Positions 17,279 through 24,588 of a stretch of DNA of 64,000 nucleotides are shown piece by piece; the stretch's first letter is position 1, and every line of letters starts with the position of its first letter. The notes beneath the pieces are model-generated. The model was not told the DNA's origin and searched no databases. It was given only the letters and a program-made list of their open reading frames with translations. The stretch lies in NCBI GenBank assembly GCA_026705925.1, contig JAPOZT010000011.1, forward strand, positions 1 through 64,000, in the 5' to 3' direction. The DNA comes from Gemmatimonadota bacterium. Its GTDB lineage: Bacteria; JAAXHH01. The translations under genes were made by a program, and so were the position numbers.

Positions 17279-19234
17279 ATGAGCCGGACTGGAGTTGTCG
17301 CGGTATTATGTGCGTGCGTTTGGATTTCAAGCGCGTGCAGCACCCGGGAGTTCGGATTCGAGCGCAACGGGCAGATGAACGGTATTGAGCGTGATGGGCA
17401 GGACTATACCGAGACCTTTCGGCAGAATTACGAGGTCAACCCCGGGGGTACACTGACGGTCGATGCCGAATTGGGGGCAATTCACATTAAAAGCTCATTC
17501 CTAAATGAAGTAGATGTCCTGGTGAGAAAGCGATATCGGGCAACCGATGCGGGCCAGATTCGAAAAGCATTCAGTAATGTCGAAGTCGGAATTGAACAGA
17601 CGGATAACGATGTACGAATCGATGTCGACCGAATCGACGACAACGCAGAGAATTGGTTTTGGCAGGAAAAAACCCGCGTGGAAATCGAAGTAACGGTTCC
17701 CGTGGAATTCAATCTGGACCTCAGTACCATTATCGATGATATACAGACTGGGAAGCTCGAAGGAAACGTGACAGCTGAGACCCTTACAGGTAACATCAGG
17801 ACCGGTCCCACCGAAGGTGACTTGCGTATAAAATCCGTCAGTGGGAATATCGTGACTAGTCGAATAGTAGGCAAGGTTCACACCACTACTCTGACTGGTA
17901 ACATCGAAATCGGCCCTGTGGATGGTGATGCGACCGTCGGTACGAACTCTGGAGATATCCAAACCAATTATGTGCACGGGAAATTGAAAACCACGACACT
18001 CACTGGCAACATCACAAACAGGCACCATACACCGAGCAGCGCACAGGAGGAGACGACTATTATACGTGACGACGCGGAGGACGCGGGCCACGTTGAGCAG
18101 ACGCAACACAGTTTTCCGGTTGAAGCCGGGGGTACGTTGATGACGGACAACGCATTCGCCTCGATTGAAATCGGCAGTTGGACGAAGAACGAAGTAAGTG
18201 TGACGGTTGAAAAACGGTCGGACGTTCTCGACGAAGACCGAGCGCGTAGGGCCTTTGACGACATCGAGGTGAAATCAGAGAAGAGGAATAACGATGTGTA
18301 CATCACCGTGGACGGTCCGGATTCGCGCCGGCGGAACCAGGTAGAAATACAAATCACGGTGCAGGTCCCCGAACGTTACAATCTATATCTCGAGTCCTCC
18401 GGGGGTGATATCGAAATCCATGACCTGCGGGGTGACATCTACGCCAGGTCATCAGGTGGCGACGTGGTCATGGGAAACATCCGGGAGTCGACCGTCGACG
18501 TTCGCACGACGGGAGGGGATATCCGATTGGAGAGCGGCGACGCGGACACCATGATGAAAACGTCCAGTGGGGATGTTCAGATTGAAAACGCTGGGGGAAG
18601 GACGGATGTACAAACCTCCGGGGGCGACATTCGGATCGAACACGCCGATGGCGAAGTGGACGTCAGGACGACTGGAGGAGACATCCAGATCGAACACGCA
18701 TCGGGCAGGTTGTCGATAGAAACCTCGGGGGGCGATATTCAGATTGAAAACGCAATAGAAGGTGTGGATGCCGAGAGCGAAGGCGGAGACATCGATATAG
18801 AAAACGCGCGCGGAGCTGTGACAGTCAGGTCCACGGGCGGGGATATCGATATTGAAAACGTGCAAGGTAGCGTGACGGCAAAGACCTTGGGGGGCGACAT
18901 CGATATTCAGCTTACTGGTACCGATACCTCCAACGATCGCAGTTGTGAATTGGAATCAAGCGGCGGCGAAGTAAAAGTCTATCTCCCGGAAGACCTGGCG
19001 GCGACCATCGACGCCAAGGTCCATCTCAGTATTTCGAGGTTCTGGGGACGTGGCGACTACCGCGTATATTCGGAATTCGACCTCTCTGGAAAAAACAATA
19101 GCAGTCGCAATCCGACTTGGGCATGGGTATACGGCCGTTCCGGCCATGCTAAGGTTTGGGGCGACATCAACGGCGGCGGCGACCTGATCAGGATCGAAAC
19201 GACGAACGGCAACATCAAAATCAAGAAACTGTGA
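17279..19234 (+). CDS. Secreted DUF4097-type beta-solenoid protein A (double domain, probable lipoprotein)
   Basis: 651 residues from the ATG at 17279, which has GGAGGAGG immediately upstream (a TTG at 17267 overlaps that signal and is rejected). The N-terminus is a signal peptide ending in WISSAC with Cys20 as possible lipid attachment site. Two copies of the family module follow. Module 1 (about 40-255) has repeats of LTGNI type. Module 2 (about 280-640) starts FPVEAGGTLMTD and carries about ten 18-residue repeats with the consensus (T/S)(S/T)GGDIxIxxAxGxVxV. The protein ends with a GDINGGGDLIRIETTNG-type cap. Repeats predict a right-handed beta-solenoid outside the cytoplasm, as in putative adhesins (DUF4097). 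DNA here is visibly more A/T-rich than neighbours. Function unknown. Confidence 0.82.
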   Translation: MSRTGVVAVLCACVWISSACSTREFGFERNGQMNGIERDGQDYTETFRQNYEVNPGGTLTVDAELGAIHIKSSFLNEVDVLVRKRYRATDAGQIRKAFSNVEVGIEQTDNDVRIDVDRIDDNAENWFWQEKTRVEIEVTVPVEFNLDLSTIIDDIQTGKLEGNVTAETLTGNIRTGPTEGDLRIKSVSGNIVTSRIVGKVHTTTLTGNIEIGPVDGDATVGTNSGDIQTNYVHGKLKTTTLTGNITNRHHTPSSAQEETTIIRDDAEDAGHVEQTQHSFPVEAGGTLMTDNAFASIEIGSWTKNEVSVTVEKRSDVLDEDRARRAFDDIEVKSEKRNNDVYITVDGPDSRRRNQVEIQITVQVPERYNLYLESSGGDIEIHDLRGDIYARSSGGDVVMGNIRESTVDVRTTGGDIRLESGDADTMMKTSSGDVQIENAGGRTDVQTSGGDIRIEHADGEVDVRTTGGDIQIEHASGRLSIETSGGDIQIENAIEGVDAESEGGDIDIENARGAVTVRSTGGDIDIENVQGSVTAKTLGGDIDIQLTGTDTSNDRSCELESSGGEVKVYLPEDLAATIDAKVHLSISRFWGRGDYRVYSEFDLSGKNNSSRNPTWAWVYGRSGHAKVWGDINGGGDLIRIETTNGNIKIKKL

Positions 19235-19300
19235 CGCCGGGCAGCGTTGCGTATGCGCTTCCGGATCGGTAAATTTCCGGTATAGCGAGCGAAGGAAGCA

Positions 19301-19756
19301 ATAAGACCCTCAGGGCTGTTGGCGAAGGTAATTGCGTGCATAGCATCGGGATGCCATGCACAGGAGGTTACTTCCATGGTGGATGGACGCGGTCATGTGG
19401 AACAAATCAATGAGAAGTTCGCGGCAGAACCGGGCGGTACGCTGACCGTCGACGCGGATTCGGGTTCCATAAGCGTCGTGCCCTAGTACAGGAACGAAGT
19501 GGATGTGTTCGTAGAGAAGCGGATCAGGATGTACGACGAATCGCGGGTCCGACAGGAACTCGAAGAGGTGAAAGTGGATATCTTGCAACGCCGCGATGAC
19601 GTGCGCATCGAGGTCTACCGACCCGGTTCGGTAGACCGCCGGATCCTGGTGGACGAGACTGTCGGAACGGAAAACCTGGTGCTTGCCCTTCCCAAGGACG
19701 TCTTCGACGGTCTGCCCGCTGAATTGAAACCCCTCGTTTCCCACTGGGTGGAGTAG
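19301..19756 (+). pseudogene. DUF4097 pseudogene fused to the 3' end of a PhyH gene
   Basis: Reading from about 19301, the frame gives a signal-peptide-like stretch (KVIACIASGCHAQEVTSM) closely matching paralogue C, but its probable start codon reads ATA; an internal ATG is at 19376. The DUF4097 N-terminal domain continues (PGGTLTVDADSGSISVV) to an in-frame TAG at 19484-19486, resumes (YRNEVDVFVEKR) and then switches at about 19621 to the C-terminal 44 residues of a PhyH-like protein (PGSVDRRILVDET through SHWVE). It lacks all solenoid repeats. Lost start, nonsense codon and chimeric junction together mark it as dead; an 85-residue remainder (19499..19756) is open but unlikely to be made. Confidence 0.85.
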
Positions 19757-19763
19757 GACTTCC
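19621..19763 (+). repeat. Duplicate of the PhyH gene 3' end
   Basis: 143 bases aligning without gaps to 17004..17146. By hand I count about 18 differences, many at third codon positions. The match includes the stop codon and continues 7 bases past it (GACTTCC). Confidence 0.85.
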
Positions 19764-19881
19764 AGTCGCCCGCAGTGGTGATCTCGAGCGGCGACGCAAC
19801 TATTTCCTCATCGCCGAAGTCTTACTCGCAGAACCGAAAGCTCGATGAACATTAACCATACCACACCAGGGATCGGGTCCC

Positions 19882-20655
19882 ATGAATACGTTTTGGAAAC
19901 TGGCGGTCGCTTGCGTTAGTATGGCGGTAAATCTGAATTCCGTCGCGCAGAATACACAGGATACCGAGATGACGCGCACTGAAAGGGGATTCGTGGAGAG
20001 CATCACGGCGGCGTACACCGTCGATCCCGGCGGCGAGCTGATTATCGATGCCGACTTCGGATCGGTTCGGATCGAGACCGCGCCCACCGACAAGGTGGAG
20101 ATCCTCGTAGAAAAGCAACGGAAGGAAGGCACCGAAGACGAGGCCCGCCGCGCCTTCGAAGATGTGGAGGTAGCCACGGAACAGCGGGGCAACGATGTGC
20201 ACATTCGCGTCGACCATTCGCGATGGTTGGGACGCAACGGCATGTCCATCGCGATGACGGTCCAGGTGCCTTATACCTACGATCTGGATATCGAGACGGC
20301 AGGAGGCAGCATCATAATCGCGGACCTGGACGGCGAGATCGGGGCGAAGACGGCAGGCGGAAGCATCCGCATCGGCGCCACTCAAGGGGACGTGAACGCC
20401 AGGACCCTGGGTGGAAGCATCCGCATCGGCCCGACCGAAGGGGGCGTGGCTGCGAAGACCCTGGGCGGCAGTATAGATATTGGTGACGCGAAAGGTGACG
20501 TGTCTGCCCAGACGATGGGTGGCAGCATCCGCGTCGGACGTACGGAAGGTGACCTGACCGCCTACACCATGGGCGGAAACATCACGGTGGAATCCGCTAC
20601 GGGCAAAGTGTCGGCCAAGACCCTGGGCGGCAAAGTCAGGGTCGGATCAACCTGA
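19882..20655 (+). CDS. Secreted DUF4097-type beta-solenoid protein B (short form)
   Basis: 257 residues. A signal peptide (MNTFWKLAVACVSMAVNLNSVAQ) is followed by the family N-terminal domain (DPGGELIIDADFGSVRIET near 47, then KQRKEGTEDEARRAF). About seven 18-residue repeats of the form (T/A)xGGSIxIGxxxGxVxAKT follow. It stops right after the last repeat (KVRVGST) and lacks the C-terminal cap found in A and C, so it may be a natural short form or a 3'-truncated copy. The repeats use Ser where C uses Asp after GG. Upstream Shine-Dalgarno is weak. Lies between the chimeric pseudogene and paralogue C, all in one direction. Confidence 0.8.
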   Translation: MNTFWKLAVACVSMAVNLNSVAQNTQDTEMTRTERGFVESITAAYTVDPGGELIIDADFGSVRIETAPTDKVEILVEKQRKEGTEDEARRAFEDVEVATEQRGNDVHIRVDHSRWLGRNGMSIAMTVQVPYTYDLDIETAGGSIIIADLDGEIGAKTAGGSIRIGATQGDVNARTLGGSIRIGPTEGGVAAKTLGGSIDIGDAKGDVSAQTMGGSIRVGRTEGDLTAYTMGGNITVESATGKVSAKTLGGKVRVGST

Positions 20656-20713
20656 TACCCAACAAGCCGCTGGCGATGGCAAAACCGCCTGTTTTTGACA
20701 ATTGGGAGGAATG

Positions 20714-22048
20714 ATGCATCTTTTATTAAACTTGGTCGGTGTCGGTCTACTCGTTGCCTCAGCATACGCATGCAGCGCACAGGAGGTCACCTTTATGCGC
20801 GACGGTATGGGTCACGTGGAAAAAACTCACCAGAGATACGCGGTGGATGGGGCCGGAACGTTGACCGTAAATACCGACTTCGGCTCGGTCCGGGTCGAAA
20901 GCTGGTCCAACGATGAAGTAGAAGTCGAGGTGGAGAAACGGCGGACGGGTATCAGCGAAAACAGCGCCCGTGAGGCCTTCGATGAAGTATCGGTGGATAT
21001 ATCCCGGCAGGAGAACGACGTAGACGTCCGGATAGAGCGCGATTGGAAACACGGGAACGTAGGCATATCGGTGGATATACGGGTCAGGGTGCCGGAAACG
21101 TACAGCCTGGACCTCAAGACCTCGGGCGGCGATATCGATGTCGGAGACCTGCGGGGTGACGTGCTTGCCCGCACCTCGGGCGGCGATATCGATGTTGGCT
21201 ACGTGACGGACGCGGTGATCCGGGTTCACACGTCAGGAGGCGATGTATACGTCAAGGGGGGCGCAAGGGAAACGAAGGTGTCCACCTCCGGCGGGGATAT
21301 CGAGATCCTGAACGCCCGGGGCGCGGTGGATGCGACCACCTCGGGCGGTGACGTCACCATCCGCGACGCGGCCGGCGAAGTGTCGGCCAAGACCTCGGGC
21401 GGCGATATCACGATCGGCCGTACGGATGGCGAAGTGACGGTGAGGACTTCCGGCGGCGATATCGAAATCGATCAGGCCGGAGGAAACACGGAAGCGACGA
21501 CCTCGGGCGGCGACATCAGGATCGGCCATACCACGGGAGAGGTGAAAGCGACGACCTCGGGTGGCGATATCTCGATCGAGCGCGCCGATGGCGAGGTGGA
21601 TGTGCACACCTCGGGTGGCGACGTTACCATCGACAGCGCCGAAGGAAGATTGAATGCGGGCACCTCGGGCGGCGATATCTCGATCGGCAAAGCGACGGGC
21701 GGCGGCGTGAAGGCGAAGACCTCGGGCGGCGACATCGAAGCCGGTTTGACGGCGACGGTAAGCGCGCTGGAGGAAGACTGGCTGCTGCAATCGTCCGGTG
21801 GAGAGCTGACCATACGCATTCCCGAGGACCTGCAAGCCTCGCTCGAAGCGGAGATCCAGATCGGGAGTTCCTGGTTCGGACGCGACAAGGAATATCGTAT
21901 CGATTCGGATTTCGACCTGGACGAGCAGGACGATGGCGGCCGTAACGGTAAGACGATAAGGGCCACCGGCGACATCAACGGGGGCGGCCACCTCATCAGG
22001 CTGAAGACGAGCGATGGCGATATAAGGATTCGGAAAGTGTCGTCCTGA
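20714..22048 (+). CDS. Secreted DUF4097-type beta-solenoid protein C (twelve near-perfect repeats)
   Basis: 444 residues from the second of two adjacent ATGs (20711 and 20714); GGGAGGA abuts them, so spacing favours 20714. Signal peptide to about residue 23 (LLVASAYACSAQ). The N-terminal domain has AGTLTVNTDFGSVRVES. About residues 137-350 are twelve tandem repeats starting TSGGD, nearly all 18 residues (54 bases) long, giving a very regular beta-solenoid. The C-terminal cap (LTIRIPEDLQASLEAEIQIG, then GDINGGGHLIRLKTSDG) matches protein A. The repetitive face is rich in Asp, Glu, Arg and Lys, suiting a surface or periplasmic scaffold. A stable hairpin follows the stop. Function unknown. Confidence 0.85.
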   Translation: MHLLLNLVGVGLLVASAYACSAQEVTFMRDGMGHVEKTHQRYAVDGAGTLTVNTDFGSVRVESWSNDEVEVEVEKRRTGISENSAREAFDEVSVDISRQENDVDVRIERDWKHGNVGISVDIRVRVPETYSLDLKTSGGDIDVGDLRGDVLARTSGGDIDVGYVTDAVIRVHTSGGDVYVKGGARETKVSTSGGDIEILNARGAVDATTSGGDVTIRDAAGEVSAKTSGGDITIGRTDGEVTVRTSGGDIEIDQAGGNTEATTSGGDIRIGHTTGEVKATTSGGDISIERADGEVDVHTSGGDVTIDSAEGRLNAGTSGGDISIGKATGGGVKAKTSGGDIEAGLTATVSALEEDWLLQSSGGELTIRIPEDLQASLEAEIQIGSSWFGRDKEYRIDSDFDLDEQDDGGRNGKTIRATGDINGGGHLIRLKTSDGDIRIRKVSS

Positions 22049-22055
22049 GCCCTTG

Positions 22056-22095
22056 CCGGGTGCGGACCTGATTTCTCGGATCAGGCCGCGCCCGG
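22056..22095. terminator. GC-rich hairpin between convergent genes
   Basis: CCGGGTGCGGACCTGAT pairs with ATCAGGCCGCGCCCGG around a TTCTCGG loop, with one mismatch and one bulge. It sits 8 bases past the solenoid C stop and 11 before the end of the convergent dehydratase gene. No clear T-tract, so it may be a bidirectional or Rho-assisted terminator. Confidence 0.5.
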
Positions 22096-22106
22096 TTGCC
22101 GCGTCA

Positions 22107-23066
22107 TCAGCCCGCGCCCAGGTACCCGGCGAGTTGCTCGGGCATGATGTTTCCGCCGCTGAGCAGCGCCACGACCTTCTTGCCTTCCAACGTAACAATG
22201 CCGTTCAGCAGGGCGGCGACGCCGACCGCGCCTCCGGGCTCGACCACGAGTTTCATCGCCCCGATCAGGTACTTCACCGCGTCGATCGCCTGTTCATCCG
22301 ATACCAGGACCATCTCGTCCACGTAGGCCATTACGTGCTCGAAGGTGAGGTCCCCGGGGCGGGGCGCCACCAGCGAATCGCACACTGTGTCCGGTTCCGG
22401 CACCTCGCAGATCTCCTTCTTCAGAAAAGACCGGTAAACCGCCTGCGACCCTTCGGGTTGCACCCCGATCACCTTCACCGCGGGGTTGAGCGTCTTCACG
22501 GCCGTGGCGATACCGCCGATCAGGCCCCCACTGCTCACGGGGACGATCACGGCGTCCAGATCCGGCGCCTGTTCCATGATTTCGGCGCCGATGCTGCCGT
22601 GACCCCGAACGACGTTCTCGTCTTCCCACGTATTGATCGCGGTGATCCCCCGTTCCCTTCCCAGCCGGTCCAGCGTGTCCCATCTCGCCTGGTTGTGGTT
22701 TTCGCACAGCACCGCTTCGGCGCCGTAGTCCATCGTGCGCTGCACCTTGTAGGGCGAAGTCTTTTCCATCATCACGATCGCCGTCGGAATCCCGAGCAGC
22801 GTGCCCATGTAGGCGAACGCCGTCGCGAAGTTCCCGGAGGAGGAAATGGCGGCGCCCTTCCTCTTCTGGTCCGCGGAAAGGCGATTCAGGATGGTATAGG
22901 CCGCGCGCGTCTTGTAAGACCCCGTCACCTGGAGATTTTCTGCTTTCAGCCATACGTCCGCACCGGTCGCATCAGAAATCGCGCCCGACCGCAGGACGGG
23001 CGTATATACGACCTCCGGCGGAAGTTCCTTTCTCGCCTGTTCGATTTCTTCCAGGTTGATCAGCAT
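22107..23066 (-). CDS. PLP-dependent threonine/serine dehydratase-like enzyme
   Basis: 319 residues from the ATG at 23066, preceded by GGAAG; a longer frame starting at 23159 reads through the 16-bp repeats and is not credible. Fold type II PLP enzyme. The lysine that binds PLP is in TGSYKTRAA near residue 42, SSSGNFATAFA near 68 is the substrate loop, PVSSGGLIGGIA near 165 contacts the PLP phosphate, and LLSGGNIMPEQLA is the C-terminal cofactor motif. No C-terminal ACT regulatory domain, so it resembles catabolic threonine dehydratase or serine racemase rather than IlvA. Substrate preference not certain. Confidence 0.85.
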   Translation of the reverse strand: MLINLEEIEQARKELPPEVVYTPVLRSGAISDATGADVWLKAENLQVTGSYKTRAAYTILNRLSADQKRKGAAISSSGNFATAFAYMGTLLGIPTAIVMMEKTSPYKVQRTMDYGAEAVLCENHNQARWDTLDRLGRERGITAINTWEDENVVRGHGSIGAEIMEQAPDLDAVIVPVSSGGLIGGIATAVKTLNPAVKVIGVQPEGSQAVYRSFLKKEICEVPEPDTVCDSLVAPRPGDLTFEHVMAYVDEMVLVSDEQAIDAVKYLIGAMKLVVEPGGAVGVAALLNGIVTLEGKKVVALLSGGNIMPEQLAGYLGAG

Positions 23067-23102
23067 CGCTGTACACTTCCGACCACCGATTTCATGTCTG
23101 AT

Positions 23103-23173
23103 GTGGCGCACGCACGAGGTGGCGCACACGCGAGGTGGCGCACGCGCGAAGTGGCGCACACGCGATGTGGCGC
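23103..23173. repeat. 16-base tandem repeat, four full copies plus a partial one
   Basis: Units at 23103, 23119, 23135 and 23151, each beginning GTGGCGCA and ending in GCGAG/GCGAA/GCGAT variants; a fifth begins at 23167. It lies between two divergent genes. The rest of the 310-base spacer (23067..23376) shows no gene. Confidence 0.85.
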
Positions 23174-23376
23174 GCTGGCAAAGCCCGGTACCGTACGGTT
23201 GCCCGGGCGTGGTTAGATGATGGCATCAGCGTGATAAAAGTGCAAGGGCAAACTGGCGCGGCCGATACGACAAACGTGGCAGCCCTTGTATTACCTATCT
23301 TCCCGTTGCAAGCAACCGTGGGGACGCGCATATTCCGGTATGGGGTTACTTCCTGCTTTGGATGGAGGCACTATCG

Positions 23377-24300
23377 ATGAACCGCATCATTTCACTTCTG
23401 CCCAGTAGTACCGAGATCATCTGCGCCTTAGGCTGCGCCGAGCGCCTCGTTGGTCGTTCTCACGTATGCGACTATCCTCCCGATGTCGCCAGCCTGCCCA
23501 TTTGTACCTCACCGAAATTCGATCCGGACGGCACCTCGTACCAGATCGACCAGCGGGTCAAAGCCATCCTGCAGGAAGCAACCTCGGTATATCGGTTAGA
23601 CGCCGATCAGCTCGATGAGCTGGCTCCGGATCTGCTGGTGACGCAATCCCATTGCGAAGTCTGCGCCGTCAGTCTCCGGGATGTCCAGGAAGCGGCCTTC
23701 CAACTGGTACGTTCCAGGCCGAAGATCCTGTCATTGCAACCGAATACGCTGGACGAAGTGTGGCACGACATAGAAAAGGTGGGCTCCGCACTGGGTAAGG
23801 AGGACGAAAGTGGCGTTCTGGTAGATCAGCTGAACGAACGGTTGCGCACGATAGCCGACCGCGCCCGGAGAACGGAAAACACCCCGAGAGTGGCCTGTAT
23901 CGAGTGGTTCGAACCACTGATGGCCGCGGGAAACTGGATTCCCGAACTGGTGGAAATCGCCGGTGGCCATAACCTCTATACCTCGAACGGGGAACATTCA
24001 CCGTACCTGGCGTGGGAAGACATGGTCGAAACCCAGCCGGACATCATCATCCTGATGCCCTGCGGGTACGATATGCAGCGTTCGCGAATCGAGTCAGCTT
24101 CGCTCACACGTCAATCGCCATGGCAAAACCTGCATGCCGTACAGAAGGGGCAGGTATTCTTTACCGACGGCAACCAGTTCTTTAACCGTCCCGGACCGCG
24201 CCTGGTGGAATCGGCAGAGATCCTGGCAGAGATAATCCATCCAGGCGTCTTCGGCTCGATACACGAGCACACCGGGTGGGAAAGATGGAGTTTGTCCTAG
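23377..24300 (+). CDS. TroA/BtuF-like substrate-binding protein (cobalamin/iron-complex type)
   Basis: 307 residues from the ATG at 23377, which has GGAGG eight bases upstream; an in-frame ATG at 23362 overlaps that signal. It has the cobalamin/iron-complex binding fold: RIISLLPSSTEIICALGC at the start, HVCDYPP near 29, LAPDLLVTQSHCEVCAVS near 84 and TQPDIIILMPCGYD near 216. Unlike usual BtuF proteins it has no signal peptide, so it may be cytoplasmic or a non-transport relative; the HCEVC motif suggests metal or corrinoid contact. No permease or ATPase gene is adjacent. Confidence 0.8.
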   Translation: MNRIISLLPSSTEIICALGCAERLVGRSHVCDYPPDVASLPICTSPKFDPDGTSYQIDQRVKAILQEATSVYRLDADQLDELAPDLLVTQSHCEVCAVSLRDVQEAAFQLVRSRPKILSLQPNTLDEVWHDIEKVGSALGKEDESGVLVDQLNERLRTIADRARRTENTPRVACIEWFEPLMAAGNWIPELVEIAGGHNLYTSNGEHSPYLAWEDMVETQPDIIILMPCGYDMQRSRIESASLTRQSPWQNLHAVQKGQVFFTDGNQFFNRPGPRLVESAEILAEIIHPGVFGSIHEHTGWERWSLS

Positions 24301-24357
24301 CACACCGGATACCGAACTGGACAATTCGGAAGTGGGCAGCTATATTCCGCCCGCCTT

Positions 24358-24490
24358 GATATCTGGCGTATCACTTGATATCTGGCGTATCACTTGATAT
24401 CTGGCGTATCACTTGATATCTGGCGTATCACTTGATATCTGGCGTATCACTTGATATCTGGCGTATCACTTGATATCTGGCGTATCACTT
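24358..24490. repeat. Seven identical 19-base tandem repeats with internal dyad
   Basis: Seven perfect head-to-tail copies starting at 24358, 24377, 24396, 24415, 24434, 24453 and 24472. Across each unit there is an interrupted palindrome TGATA-N7-TATCA, the shape of a dimeric-regulator operator. The array ends where a weak promoter-like TTGAAG (24489-24494) and TAGAAT (24514-24519, 19-base spacing) begin, about 70 bases before the DUF5916 gene. Confidence 0.95.
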
Positions 24491-24588
24491 GAAGAAGCGA
24501 CGGGTGTAAGTTGTAGAATATAAGACTGTGCCCATCGTAAGTGACGTGACTGCTGCGTGTAACCTGTTGTCCGATGCTGGAGGACTTA

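Noticed and set aside
22107-23159. Longer start for the dehydratase at 23159
   Set aside because: The extra 31 residues are encoded by the 16-base repeats and lack a ribosome-binding site; the ATG at 23066 has one.
24358-24490. CRISPR array
   Set aside because: The 19-base units are directly tandem without unique spacers, and no cas genes are present.
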